Shown: positions 34,441 through 43,317, counted from the first letter of the stretch. The stretch is 64,000 nt of DNA from Pseudomonas sp. FP1742 (GCF_030687145.1 NZ_CP117460.1:2356001-2420000); one strand, 5' to 3'. Made by a program: numbers and translations. Notes: generated from the letters alone by a model not told the origin.

Positions 34441-34501
34441 GGTTCCGCACTCTAATTGACTGGCATTGCCAAGGCCATTTCTGCGCGTTGTAGGGATAGG
34501 A

Positions 34502-35224
34502 TCACGGCATTTCCGGCAATTCCTGCGGCCGCAAATCAAACACCAGTACCTCGGCATCCACGCCATTGTTCAAGGTCAGCACCTGTTCTTCGCGAACCCG
34601 TACGCCGTCGCCTTCCTGCAGCTGCATGCCGTTCAGTTCGACTTTGCCACGCGCCACATGCACATAAGCATAGCGATCGGCGGCCAGTTCCAGGGTGGCG
34701 CTTTCCTTGCCGTCGATCAGGCCGGCATACACCCGCGCATCCTGCCGGACTTTCAATGAACCCTTGGCCCCATCCGGGGAGATGATCAACTGCAAGCGGC
34801 CGCGTTTTTTCTGGGTGCTGAAATGCTCTTGCTGATAACGCGGTTTGGCGCCGCTGACGTCAGGCACGATCCAGATTTGCAGGAAGTGCACCGGGCGTGT
34901 CGATGAGTGGTTGTATTCACTGTGCGCCACGCCACTGCCGGCGCTCATCAGTTGCACGTCGCCGGGGCGGATCACCGAACCGGTGCCCAACGTGTCCTTG
35001 TGTTCCAGCGCGCCTTCGAGCACATAGGAGAAGATCTCCATGTCGCGGTGAGGGTGCTGGCCAAAGCCTTTGCCGGCGGCTACGCGGTCGTCGTTGATCA
35101 CCAACAGGTCGGAAAAACCCTGTTCCCGTGGGTTGCGGTAGTTGGCAAAGGAAAAGGTATGGAACGACTTCAACCAACCGTGATTGGCCGCGCCGCGATC
35201 CGAAGCTTTGCGAAGGGTCAGCAT
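34502..35224 (-). CDS. Pirin family protein (YhhW-like)
   Basis: The product is 240 residues, a two-domain cupin. Metal ligands are seen in FGQHPHRDMEIFSYVLEGALEHKDT and SGVAHSEYN, with the pirin N-terminus RKASDRGAANHGWLKSFHTFSFA. Some members, such as E. coli YhhW, have quercetinase activity in vitro. It is divergent from the glxA-like regulator. Confidence 0.92.
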   Translation of the reverse strand: MLTLRKASDRGAANHGWLKSFHTFSFANYRNPREQGFSDLLVINDDRVAAGKGFGQHPHRDMEIFSYVLEGALEHKDTLGTGSVIRPGDVQLMSAGSGVAHSEYNHSSTRPVHFLQIWIVPDVSGAKPRYQQEHFSTQKKRGRLQLIISPDGAKGSLKVRQDARVYAGLIDGKESATLELAADRYAYVHVARGKVELNGMQLQEGDGVRVREEQVLTLNNGVDAEVLVFDLRPQELPEMP

Positions 35225-35397
35225 GATGAAATCTCCTGTCAGGACGTGAATTCGTCCGAGTGAGGAGAAGGTTAATGGTTACCGTTGAGCGCAATAAGTA
35301 GATGAAAATTGAAATACTGTCTCGCTCAAGTTGACAGTTGTGTGAGCAGGTTCACGTACCCTTGTTGTTACACTCGGCCATAATGGGGCGGGATACT

Positions 35398-35468
35398 TGT
35401 GGGAGCGGGCTTGCTCGCGAAGGGGCCTTCAGGAGCGCCAAAAGCTTCGCGAGCAAGCCCGTTCCCTC
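35398..35468. repeat. Short, degenerate REP pair
   Basis: The left arm is TGTGGGAGCGGGCTTGCTCG; the right arm ends GCCCGTTCCCTCAG, with mismatches to the consensus, and the spacer is only about 20 bp. It lies in the pirin/glxA divergent region, within 50 bp of the glxA-like start. Confidence 0.85.
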
Positions 35469-35513
35469 AGGATTAAACCGTTCTCTTTTAGTGACCTCAG
35501 TGATTTTGAACCC

Positions 35514-36464
35514 ATGAAAACCGTGGCAATGGTGTTGTTCCCAAACTTTCTCCTGCTCGACATGGCCGGTCCCATGGAGGTGTTTTCCATCGCCAATCGT
35601 TATCTGCAGCCGGCGGACCGTTACGAGTTGTCGACCATCGGCACCGAGCATGGCCCCTTGCGGGCTTCCAACGGCGTGAACGTGCTGGCCGATCTGCACA
35701 TCGATCAGGCGAACGCACACTATGACGTGTTGCTGGTGCCGGGCGGGCCGGGGGCCTACAACGAAAAGCATCCGCCGCTGCTTAACTGGCTTCAGGGGGC
35801 CATCAGTCGTGCGGACCGATACGGGTCGATCTGCACCGGCGCGTTCGTGCTCGGGCATGCCGGGCTGCTGGACGGCTTTCGCGTGACCACTCACTGGCAT
35901 TACACCGAACGGCTGATCAAGGGCTTTCCCAAGGCCATCGTCGAGACTGATCAGATTTTCGTCCAGGACCGCAGCCTCATCACCTCCGGCGGAGTCACCG
36001 CCGGCATCGACCTGGCGCTGGCGGTGGTTGCCCAGGACCACGGCAAGAAAGTCGCCCAGGATGTCGCCAAAGTGCTGCTGGTAGTGATGAAACGCCAAGG
36101 CGGGCAGGCGCAGTTCAGCCCGTTGATGGCGGCGGTGGCGCCCCAGGAAACGCCGATCACCCGGGTGCAGAAGCATGTGCTCGAACACCTCGACGAAGCG
36201 TTCGGCATCGAACGCATGGCCAGTCTGGTGAACATGAGTGCGCGGCACTTCGCCAGGGTTTTCACCCGGGAAGTGAACATGACGCCGATGGAGTTTCTGC
36301 AAAGCGCGCGCATCGATTGCGCCAGGAATCTGTTGGAAACCAGCGACTTGCCGCTCAAGACCGTGGCCTACAAAAGCGGTTTCGGCAGCGTGCGCCATAT
36401 GCGCTTTCTGTTCAGTGAAAAGCTTGGCCTGACCCCCACCCAGTACCGTGAACAATTCAGCTAG
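35514..36464 (+). CDS. GlxA-type regulator (DJ-1/PfpI domain + AraC HTH)
   Basis: The product is 316 residues. An N-terminal DJ-1/PfpI-like domain (residues 1-165) has the Cys of YGSICTGAFVLGHAGLLDG at the nucleophile-elbow position. An AraC-type HTH follows at 210-310 (MASLVNMSARHFARVFTREVNMTPMEFLQ and VAYKSGFGSVRHMRFLFSEKLGLTPTQYR). The start is ATG 35514 (MKTVAMVLFPNFLLLDMAGPMEVF). The 39 codons upstream come from the REP repeat and are not used. Targets are unknown. Confidence 0.92.
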   Translation: MKTVAMVLFPNFLLLDMAGPMEVFSIANRYLQPADRYELSTIGTEHGPLRASNGVNVLADLHIDQANAHYDVLLVPGGPGAYNEKHPPLLNWLQGAISRADRYGSICTGAFVLGHAGLLDGFRVTTHWHYTERLIKGFPKAIVETDQIFVQDRSLITSGGVTAGIDLALAVVAQDHGKKVAQDVAKVLLVVMKRQGGQAQFSPLMAAVAPQETPITRVQKHVLEHLDEAFGIERMASLVNMSARHFARVFTREVNMTPMEFLQSARIDCARNLLETSDLPLKTVAYKSGFGSVRHMRFLFSEKLGLTPTQYREQFS

Positions 36465-36600
36465 GGGGCTGTTGTCCGTCATGCGCACCGCGATGGCCGT
36501 GATGCTCCCCCCGTGGCCGTTGTACCGTCACCGATGCCTGCCAAGATACCCGTGAACTCTTTTTCTTGGAGGTGCGGGAGCCTGGATGGGCGGGTGCGAT

Positions 36601-36615
36601 GGAACTTGAAGTTCC
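36601..36615. promoter_or_regulatory. Inverted repeat GGAACTT-G-AAGTTCC
   Basis: Perfect 7-bp arms around one base, 36 bp upstream of the NB-ARC regulator start at 36651. The position fits an operator, possibly for autoregulation. Only one copy was noticed. Confidence 0.45.
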
Positions 36616-36650
36616 TTGAGCCGGGCCAGGTTTTCAGCGCATGAACGTGC

Positions 36651-38129
36651 ATGAACAGCCTAAGAGAGATAAACAGCGATACGGTGCTGCGGTTCGGGCC
36701 CTACGCTTTTCACCCGCACCAACGGCTGATCCTGGACGGTGATCGGCCACTGCGCATGGGCGGGCGCGCCCTGGATATTTTGCAGGTGCTGGTCGAGCGC
36801 GCCGGTGCGGTGGTCAGTAAAGAGACGCTGATTGCCCGCGTCTGGCCGACGTCGGTGGTCGAGGAAATCAACCTGCGCGTCCACATCGCCGCCCTGCGTC
36901 GAGCGCTCGGCGATGGGCAGAGCGGGCAGCGCTACATCGTTAACATTCCTCAACGCGGTTATAGCTTCGTCGCCCCGGTGCAGCACGACAGGGCGGATAC
37001 GCCGGTGCTGGTCGAAACTGTGCACAGGCCTCAACACAATCTGCCTGCGCGACTCACACCGGTGACCGGTCGTGACTCGATTGTCGGCAGCGTGGTCCGG
37101 CAGTTGCCGGTTCGACGCTTCATGACCCTGATCGGCCCTGCTGGCATCGGCAAGACCACCGTGGCGTTGCGCGTGGCCGAGTTGCTGTTGCAGCACTATC
37201 GGGATGGTGTGTGGATGGTTGACCTGTCGGCCATCGATGACCCGTCGCAGCTTGTCGATCATCTGTCGCGCACCCTGGAACTGGATGTCGGCGCCAAGGC
37301 GTTGGCGCAACGGCATGCCTTGGTGGTGCTCGACAATTGCGAACACCTGCTCGAACGTTGCAGGACAGTGGTGGACGATCTGTTGGCCTCGGCGCCTCGA
37401 CTGTCGATCCTCGCCACCAGTCGCGAACCGCTGCGAGCAGCGGGGGAAACGCTGCTGCGGGTACCGCCCCTGACGGTGCCGCCAGCCTCGGCGATTTATA
37501 GCGTGGACGAGGCCATGGGGTATTCAGCGGTGCAGCTGTTGGTCAGCCGCGCCCGAGCCCGTCAGCAAGGGTTTGCCTTGCGCCAACAGGATCTGAAGGC
37601 TGTGCGTGAAATCTGTCGTCGGCTGGATGGCTTGCCCCTGGCCATTGAACTGGCGGCGGCGCAGATCGATGCATTGGCGCTGGTGGGGTTGCAAGCGCAA
37701 CTGGGCAACTGTTTTCAGCTGTTGAGCCAAGGTCGACGCACCGCCGTGCCACGGCATCAGAATCTCAAAGCCGCACTGGACTGGAGCTATGAACGGCTGA
37801 GCCCGTTGGAACAGATCGTGTTGCAGCGGCTGGCGGTGTTCAAGATGGCGTTCACCCTGGACGCGGCGATTGGCGTGATCAGTGGCGCGATGTTGCTGCC
37901 CGCAAGCCTGGTCAACGTGGTGGAGAGTCTGGCGAATAAATCGCTGCTGTCGGTGGAGCAGGGCAACGGCGTGACGCGCTACCGTTTCCTCAATACCACG
38001 CGCACCTACGCCCTGGAGAAACTCGAAAACAGCGGTTACTTGCGTGCCTTCGAACTGCGTTATGAGCGCTACATCAGCCGGGCCCACTGGACATCAGTCG
38101 GACAGGTCGTGCTGCAATTCGTCGAGTAA
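36651..38129 (+). CDS. Winged-helix / NB-ARC ATPase regulator, short form
   Basis: The product is 492 residues. The N-terminal OmpR/PhoB-type winged helix (residues about 12-108, RVHIAALRRALGDGQSGQRYI and VPQRGYSF-like end) is followed by an NB-ARC/AAA ATPase module with Walker A IGPAGIGKTTVALR near 161-174, Walker B ALVVLDNCEHLL, and GLPLAIELAAAQ. It stops about where its paralogue at 38094-40898 continues into a helical-repeat half of roughly 440 residues. So it lacks the presumed sensor and scaffold part. Its last 36 bp overlap the 3' end of that convergent paralogue. It may be a natural short form or a truncated copy. Confidence 0.8.
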   Translation: MNSLREINSDTVLRFGPYAFHPHQRLILDGDRPLRMGGRALDILQVLVERAGAVVSKETLIARVWPTSVVEEINLRVHIAALRRALGDGQSGQRYIVNIPQRGYSFVAPVQHDRADTPVLVETVHRPQHNLPARLTPVTGRDSIVGSVVRQLPVRRFMTLIGPAGIGKTTVALRVAELLLQHYRDGVWMVDLSAIDDPSQLVDHLSRTLELDVGAKALAQRHALVVLDNCEHLLERCRTVVDDLLASAPRLSILATSREPLRAAGETLLRVPPLTVPPASAIYSVDEAMGYSAVQLLVSRARARQQGFALRQQDLKAVREICRRLDGLPLAIELAAAQIDALALVGLQAQLGNCFQLLSQGRRTAVPRHQNLKAALDWSYERLSPLEQIVLQRLAVFKMAFTLDAAIGVISGAMLLPASLVNVVESLANKSLLSVEQGNGVTRYRFLNTTRTYALEKLENSGYLRAFELRYERYISRAHWTSVGQVVLQFVE

Positions 38130-40898
38130 CCGCCGGACTTTGATCAGGTCCGGTGTGGCGAAGCCTTCGGTGAAGCGCTGGTAAATCGGCGCCAGCAGCT
38201 CATGGGCTTGCCGGAAGTGGCCCTGACGCTGCCACAACTGGGCCAGCGATGTCGCACTGCGCAGTTCCCAGGCCAGCGCTCCCTGGGTTTTTGCCACGGC
38301 TAAAGCCTTGAGCAGCACCGCCTCGGCCGCGTCAGCACTGCTCGGGCAATCCTCTGCCAGTAACGCGTCGGCCCGAGCCCGCAGAATCTCTGCCGTGCTC
38401 CAGCCCGCCGCGCCGTTTTCGGCCCGCTCCAGCAACGCATCATCGATGAAACGACTGCCCAGAGTGACCATGATTTCCTTGACCAACCCGGTGTCCGGTC
38501 GCGGGGATGAGGGCGCATCAGTTCCGTCGATCACCTGCGCGTAATATTTGGCCCAGGTGTAGAACAGCAACACCGAGTGTTTCTTCGCCTGCTCAAGCAG
38601 CAAGGCCAGGAGCTCGCGGGCGACCGGCGTGTCGCCGTTGTAGTGGGCGATCAGGCAACCGGACAGCGCCAGGGTGTAGCAGATGGACGTGCCATGATTG
38701 ATTTGCATCGCGATGTCGAGCGCCTGTCGTGCGGTATGCCAGGCTTTTTCCGGGAGCCCTTGCAGCCAGAGAATGCGCGCCAGAATCGTCAGGGTCGCCA
38801 CGCTCTGGTCGTATTGCACGCCAAAACCATGGGTGAAACGGTTGAGTTGGCCGCTCTGGGCCAGGCGTTGAATGACCTGCTCGGCATTCTCCCGCGCCAG
38901 TGCCTGATCTCCGGCAAAATGCAGAGCCAGGACCCGCAAGCGGTGAGTGCTCAGGGATAACACCGCGTCGCCGTGCAGCCCCAAACGGTCAAATTCCCGG
39001 CTCTGCTCCAGGGCCATTTGGTATTGGCCACAACTGAGGTTGACCGCCATGTGCCCCGAGATTGCCCTTAGTTGACCGGCCATATCGTTATAGTCTTCGG
39101 CCAGTCGTTTGGCGCTGACGAACGCTTCGATGGTTTCGGCGGTACCGCCCTGGGTGTGGTAGCAGGAACTGCCGAGGGCAAGCTTGAGGTTCATGGTCAA
39201 ACGCGGGCAGGGCTGGTGCGTCGTTTCGAGCAACGCCAGGGCTTTGCGCACGTACACCCCGTATTCCTTGAGCAGCGACAGCTCTTGCCAGAGCGGTGCC
39301 GAGGTCGCGGCGAGACGGATGGCCAAGGCCTGCGGCCCTTGAGCGTTCAAGCCCCAATCCAGGACTGCACGAATGTCGTCCAGGCTGCGGGCGTAACGCT
39401 CGGTCCAGCGCTCGCTCTGGGTGTGTTCCCAATCACTCTGCGCCTGCTGCATCAAGGCCAGGCAGCATTCGGCGTGGCGCTCTCGGGTGTCCGCCAGCTC
39501 TTGGGCCTGGTCGAGTTTTTCCAGCGCATAGCCACGCGTGGTGTCGAGCAGACGGTAGAACACTTCTTCGTCGCCGACTTCCACGTTCAGCAATGACTTG
39601 GCCACCAATTGGGTAATCGAGGCAAACACTACGTCGGGCTCGATGTACTGGCCGACAATCACGGCAGCCGCCGATTCCAGGGTAAAAGCGCCCCGGAATA
39701 TCCCCAGTCGGCGCAGGCACGTCTGCTCGCAGGCGTTGAGCAGTTCGAAGCTCCAGTCCAGCGTGGCGCGCAGGGTCTGATGGCGGCCCATGGTGGTCGG
39801 GCAGCCTTGGGCGAGCAGGCGAAAGCTGTCTTGCAGTTGCGACAGCAAGCCGCTCAAACCCAGGTTGCCGACCTGCGCCGCTGCCAGTTCGATCGCCAGC
39901 GGTATGCCGTCCAGACGTCGGCAGATTTCAATCGCCAGCGGCAGGTCGGCTTCGCTCAGTTCGAAGCTGTCGTGGCTGGCCATCGCCCGCTCGACAAACA
40001 ACTGCAGCGCCGAAAACGTCAGGGCCTGAGCTCGGTCGAGCACGGCGATGGGCGGCGGGCAGTCCAGCGATTCCAGGCGCTGCACATATTCGCCTTCGGC
40101 CCGCAGGCTTTCGCGACTGGTGGCCAGAATATGCACTTGGGGCGCCGCGCGCAGGATGCTTTCGCTGAGCAACGCAATGGCATCGATCAGGTGTTCGCAG
40201 TTGTCGATGACCAGCAGCATCTGCCGTTCGCGCAAGCATGTGGCGAGCCCGTTCATGGGGTCGGCGTCATGCAACGACAGGCCCAGCGCTGTCGCCAAGT
40301 GCGCGCCGATCATCAAAGGGCAGTTGATCGGTGCCAGGTCCACCAGGCGAATACCGTCTCGATAGCGACCGATCAGTTGCTCGGCGACACGCAGCGCCAC
40401 GGTCGTCTTGCCGATCCCGCCGGGGCCCACGAGAGTGATGAAACGTTGCCGCGACAGTTGCGTCAGCAGGCTGTCGACCAGGGCCTCACGGCCGATCATG
40501 CGGGTGCGGCGGACCGGCAGATTATGACCATTTGGCTCATGGGCGCCGTGTTCCTGCCGCTGTTCGCTGGACTCCAGGGAAAACGGCGCGACAAAACTGT
40601 AGCCGCGCTGGGCGACGGTGATGATGTAACGCTGGCCGGCCTGACCGTCACCGAGGGCTTTGCGCAGTGCCGCCATGTGTACGCGCAGGTTAGTGTCTTC
40701 CACCACGCTTTTGGGCCAGACCCGGGCGATCAGTTGCTGCTTGCTCACCACCTGGCCTGCGTGCTCCAGCAACATCAACAGAATGTCCATGGCTTGCCGG
40801 CCGAGGCGCAGGGGCTGGTCGGCCTCCATCACCAGGCGTTGGCCAGGGTAGATCCGGTAGGGGCCGAAATGGATGGCCTGTTCGGGGGTAAGGGTCAA
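38094..40898 (-). CDS. Winged-helix / NB-ARC ATPase / helical-repeat regulator
   Basis: The product is 934 residues. The winged helix (about 10-105; VVSKQQLIARVWPKSVVEDTNLRVHMAALRKALGDG) is followed by an NB-ARC ATPase with Walker A VGPGGIGKTTVALR near 157-170 and LLVIDNCEHLI, then GIPLAIELAAAQ. A long C-terminal half of TPR-like helices with no named motif follows. This architecture is that of STAND-type signal-sensing ATPases, often transcriptional activators of nearby genes. It is divergent from the flavodoxin-hydrolase pair at 41245, its most plausible target. The start is ATG 40898 (MTLTPEQAIHFGPYR). Confidence 0.85.
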   Translation of the reverse strand: MTLTPEQAIHFGPYRIYPGQRLVMEADQPLRLGRQAMDILLMLLEHAGQVVSKQQLIARVWPKSVVEDTNLRVHMAALRKALGDGQAGQRYIITVAQRGYSFVAPFSLESSEQRQEHGAHEPNGHNLPVRRTRMIGREALVDSLLTQLSRQRFITLVGPGGIGKTTVALRVAEQLIGRYRDGIRLVDLAPINCPLMIGAHLATALGLSLHDADPMNGLATCLRERQMLLVIDNCEHLIDAIALLSESILRAAPQVHILATSRESLRAEGEYVQRLESLDCPPPIAVLDRAQALTFSALQLFVERAMASHDSFELSEADLPLAIEICRRLDGIPLAIELAAAQVGNLGLSGLLSQLQDSFRLLAQGCPTTMGRHQTLRATLDWSFELLNACEQTCLRRLGIFRGAFTLESAAAVIVGQYIEPDVVFASITQLVAKSLLNVEVGDEEVFYRLLDTTRGYALEKLDQAQELADTRERHAECCLALMQQAQSDWEHTQSERWTERYARSLDDIRAVLDWGLNAQGPQALAIRLAATSAPLWQELSLLKEYGVYVRKALALLETTHQPCPRLTMNLKLALGSSCYHTQGGTAETIEAFVSAKRLAEDYNDMAGQLRAISGHMAVNLSCGQYQMALEQSREFDRLGLHGDAVLSLSTHRLRVLALHFAGDQALARENAEQVIQRLAQSGQLNRFTHGFGVQYDQSVATLTILARILWLQGLPEKAWHTARQALDIAMQINHGTSICYTLALSGCLIAHYNGDTPVARELLALLLEQAKKHSVLLFYTWAKYYAQVIDGTDAPSSPRPDTGLVKEIMVTLGSRFIDDALLERAENGAAGWSTAEILRARADALLAEDCPSSADAAEAVLLKALAVAKTQGALAWELRSATSLAQLWQRQGHFRQAHELLAPIYQRFTEGFATPDLIKVRRLLDELQHDLSD

Positions 40899-41244
40899 CG
40901 GGTCACTCCTGCTTGCATCCGTCTATCACGCGGTATCCAGGCATATTCCTCAGGTTTTTTCGGCTGTGCAACGCAGCGTCAAACGCCTCGGTGTTAAGTG
41001 CATCGGCTGCGACCTTGCCGCCAGTGCCCGGCGGCCCCGTATTTATTGGGCGCGATGCTGGCGAAGAGCGCGCCGGGGCCATGGGGGGGCACAGAAGAAA
41101 ATTAACAACGTTTAACTCGTACCGAGTCCGGTCTACGCTCAAAAATCCATTTCTTCAAGTAGCCGAAGGTCTCGGCCTTTTTGTAACAGAAAGTGCGACA
41201 AAAAGCGTGCCGCAAAAAGGACGAACACTTCTGGAGGAGCCGGA
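40899..41244. promoter_or_regulatory. Divergent region, NB-ARC regulator / flavodoxin
   Basis: These 346 bp separate the two divergent genes. They contain the 20-bp box at 41100-41119, which is repeated upstream of the araC/MBL genes. No supported gene lies here. Confidence 0.6.
41100..41119 (+). promoter_or_regulatory. Shared 20-bp box, copy 1
   Basis: AATTAACAACGTTTAACTCG, 125 bp upstream of the flavodoxin start. The identical 20 bases occur on the opposite strand at 43298-43317. An exact 20-bp match in two promoter regions 2.2 kb apart suggests a common regulator site. The core AACGTT is palindromic, with TTAA half-elements either side. Confidence 0.6.
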
Positions 41245-41820
41245 ATGAGCAACGTGGTGGTGGTTTATCACAGTGGCTACGGGCATACCCGGGTCATGGC
41301 CGAAGCCGTGAGCCAGGGTGTGGAACGGCACCTGGGCAGCACCTGCCGGCTGATTTCGGTCGAGGAAGTGGACGATCACTGGGAGCGCTTGCACCGTGCC
41401 GATGCAATTATCTTTGGCGCTCCCACCTATATGGGCAGCGCCTCGGCAGCCTTCAAGGGCTTCATGGAGGCCACCGCGTCGTTCTACCTGGCCCAACCCT
41501 GGCGCGACAAGCTCGCCGCCGGGTTCACCAACTCCGGCTGTCTGTGTGGCGACAAGCTCAACACCTTGCTGCAGATGGCGGTGTTCGCCGCCCAGCACTC
41601 GATGATCTGGGTCGGCCTCGACCTGCTGCCGGCGCGCAGCAGCATCGGCGTGTTCGACGGGCAGTTGAACCGGCTCGGCAGCTCGCTGGGGGCCATGGCC
41701 CAATCGAACGTCGAGCAATCTCCTGAATTTGCACCGCCCCTGGAAGACCGCCGCACTGCCGCACATTTGGGCGAGCGGGTGGCGCGCCTGGCCGAGCGAA
41801 TGGCTCATACCTCTTATTAA
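41245..41820 (+). CDS. WrbA-like flavodoxin / NAD(P)H:quinone oxidoreductase family
   Basis: The product is 191 residues. The FMN phosphate loop VVYHSGYGHTRVMAE lies near the N-terminus. The second loop FGAPTYMGSASAAFKGFME and a GFTNSGCLCGDK segment are as in the NADPH-dependent FMN reductase/WrbA superfamily. It probably reduces quinones by two electrons. A strong site (CTGGAGGAGCCGGA) precedes ATG 41245. It is followed 33 bp later by an alpha/beta hydrolase, likely the same transcript. Confidence 0.87.
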   Translation: MSNVVVVYHSGYGHTRVMAEAVSQGVERHLGSTCRLISVEEVDDHWERLHRADAIIFGAPTYMGSASAAFKGFMEATASFYLAQPWRDKLAAGFTNSGCLCGDKLNTLLQMAVFAAQHSMIWVGLDLLPARSSIGVFDGQLNRLGSSLGAMAQSNVEQSPEFAPPLEDRRTAAHLGERVARLAERMAHTSY

Positions 41821-41853
41821 CCGTCGTAAACCCCATGCATCAGGAGAATCAAA

Positions 41854-42678
41854 ATGAGCACCTTCACCACCCGAGACGGCACCGAGATTTACTACAAGGA
41901 CTGGGGCACCGGTCAGCCGATCGTCTTCAGCCACGGTTGGCCGTTGAATGCCGACAGTTGGGAGTCGCAGATGATCTTCCTGGCCTCCAAGGGCTACCGG
42001 GTCATCGCCCATGACCGCCGTGGTCACGGTCGTTCGAGCCAGCCATGGTTCGGCAACGAAATGGATACCTACGCTGATGACCTGGCGCAGTTGATCGAGC
42101 ATCTGGATCTGCAAAACGCCGTACTCTTTGGCTTCTCCACCGGCGGTGGCGAAGTGGCGCGCTACATCGGTCGCCATGGCACCGGCCGCGTGGCCAAGGC
42201 CGGGCTGATTTCTTCTGTGCCGCCGTTGATGCTCAAGACCGAGGCCAATCCGGGCGGCCTGCCAATGGAAGTGTTCGACGGTATTCGTCAGGCGTCGTTG
42301 GTCGACCGTTCGCAACTGTACAAGGATCTGGCCAGCGGTCCGTTCTTCGGTTTCAACCGGCCGGGCGCCAAGCCGTCCCAGGGCATGATCGACTGGTTCT
42401 GGCTGCAGGGCATGGCTTCCGGCCACAAGAACGCGTACGACTGCATCAAGGCGTTCTCTGAAACCGACTTCACCGAAGACCTGAAGAAGTTCGACGTGCC
42501 GACCCTCGTGGTGCATGGCGACGACGACCAGGTGGTGCCGATCGAAGCCGCGGGCATCGCTTCGGCGAAACTGGTCAAGGGCTCCACATTGAAGGTCTAT
42601 CCGGGAGCCCCGCACGGCTTGACCGATACCCACAAGGATCAACTCAACGAAGATCTGCTGGCGTTCATCAAGGGCTGA
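41854..42678 (+). CDS. Alpha/beta hydrolase (non-heme chloroperoxidase/arylesterase type)
   Basis: The product is 274 residues. The catalytic triad is visible: Ser95 in [13 protein letters not shown], Asp in [14 protein letters not shown], His in [12 protein letters not shown]. The cap region and the beginning [27 protein letters not shown] match cofactor-free haloperoxidases/esterases. It is probably co-transcribed with the flavodoxin gene. The natural substrate is unknown. AGGAG precedes ATG 41854. Confidence 0.9.
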   Translation: MSTFTTRDGTEIYYKDWGTGQPIVFSHGWPLNADSWESQMIFLASKGYRVIAHDRRGHGRSSQPWFGNEMDTYADDLAQLIEHLDLQNAVLFGFSTGGGEVARYIGRHGTGRVAKAGLISSVPPLMLKTEANPGGLPMEVFDGIRQASLVDRSQLYKDLASGPFFGFNRPGAKPSQGMIDWFWLQGMASGHKNAYDCIKAFSETDFTEDLKKFDVPTLVVHGDDDQVVPIEAAGIASAKLVKGSTLKVYPGAPHGLTDTHKDQLNEDLLAFIKG

Positions 42679-42685
42679 TCAACAT

Positions 42686-42763
42686 CAAAAGATCGCGGAC
42701 TGCGCCGGCGCCTACAGGGTCATGTGAATGCCCGTAGGCGCTGGCGAAGGCCGCGATCTTTTG
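42686..42763. repeat. Inverted repeat of another intergenic family, inside the araC 3' end
   Basis: Arms at 42686-42715 (starting CAAAAGATCGCGG) and 42734-42763 (ending CCGCGATCTTTTG) match at about 26 of 30 positions, spacer 18 bp. I recall similar GTAGG...GATCTTTTG elements throughout Pseudomonas genomes. Here the repeat contains the last roughly 52 bp of the AraC reading frame, including its stop codon. Confidence 0.75.
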
Positions 42764-43176
42764 CTGTCGAGAGAGGGAAGAGTACGCATGGCACGGCAGC
42801 GCCAGGCAAACGGTGTAACGCCTTCGCTGCGGGTAAAGATATGAGAGAAATGTGCCTGGTCGCAGAAGCCACATTCCAGGCTGATTTGCGTCAGGGTCAG
42901 GTCGGTGTTGCGGATCAACTGTTTGGCTCGGGCGATGCGTTGCTGTCGGATCCAGTCCTGCGGCGAAACACCGGTACTGCACTTGAACGCACGGGAAAAA
43001 TGGCTACGCGACAGGGCACAGGCCCGTGCCAGCTCGGTCACTTCCAGGGTGTCGCCGAGGTGGTCGAGGATCAGTTGCTTGACCAGGGTTTCACGCCAGG
43101 GGCTAAGGCCACCCGTGGTTTTTTTTTGCGTTTCAATGGCACACGCCTTGATTGCGTTTTGCTGAATGAGAGCCAT
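42712..43176 (-). CDS. Short AraC family regulator (DNA-binding domain only)
   Basis: The product is 154 residues. It is essentially the AraC double-HTH domain (VTELARACALSRSHFSRAFKCSTGVSPQDWIRQQRI and LTQISLECGFCDQAHFSHIFTRSEGVTPFAWR) with about 40 residues before it and no sensor domain. ATG 43176 (MALIQQNAIKACAIE) is chosen; the ribosome site is weak. The last roughly 18 residues are encoded by an intergenic inverted repeat, so the original C-terminus may have been replaced. It is divergent from the MBL-fold hydrolase. Confidence 0.82.
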   Translation of the reverse strand: MALIQQNAIKACAIETQKKTTGGLSPWRETLVKQLILDHLGDTLEVTELARACALSRSHFSRAFKCSTGVSPQDWIRQQRIARAKQLIRNTDLTLTQISLECGFCDQAHFSHIFTRSEGVTPFAWRCRAMRTLPSLDSKRSRPSPAPTGIHMTL

Positions 43177-43236
43177 GGCCAATGTCCGTGTCGATGGGCG
43201 CGCGCGGGTGCACTGCACGGTGGGCCAGCACGTTCC

Positions 43237-43253
43237 CTTGTTTTAGAAACAAG
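43237..43253. promoter_or_regulatory. Inverted repeat CTTGTTT-TAG-AAACAAG
   Basis: Perfect 7-bp arms with a 3-bp centre in the araC/MBL divergent region, 45 bp upstream of the shared 20-bp box. It is a candidate operator for a dimeric regulator. Confidence 0.5.
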
Positions 43254-43297
43254 TCTGCGCAGAAGGCTTCATTCTTGGTCGCGAGGGCTTTGGCTTG

Positions 43298-43317
43298 CGA
43301 GTTAAACGTTGTTAATT
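43298..43317 (-). promoter_or_regulatory. Shared 20-bp box, copy 2
   Basis: The minus strand reads AATTAACAACGTTTAACTCG, identical to 41100-41119. It lies 121 bp upstream of the araC start (43176) in the same orientation and nearly the same distance as copy 1 from the flavodoxin start. On the other side it is 138 bp upstream of the MBL gene. Confidence 0.6.
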
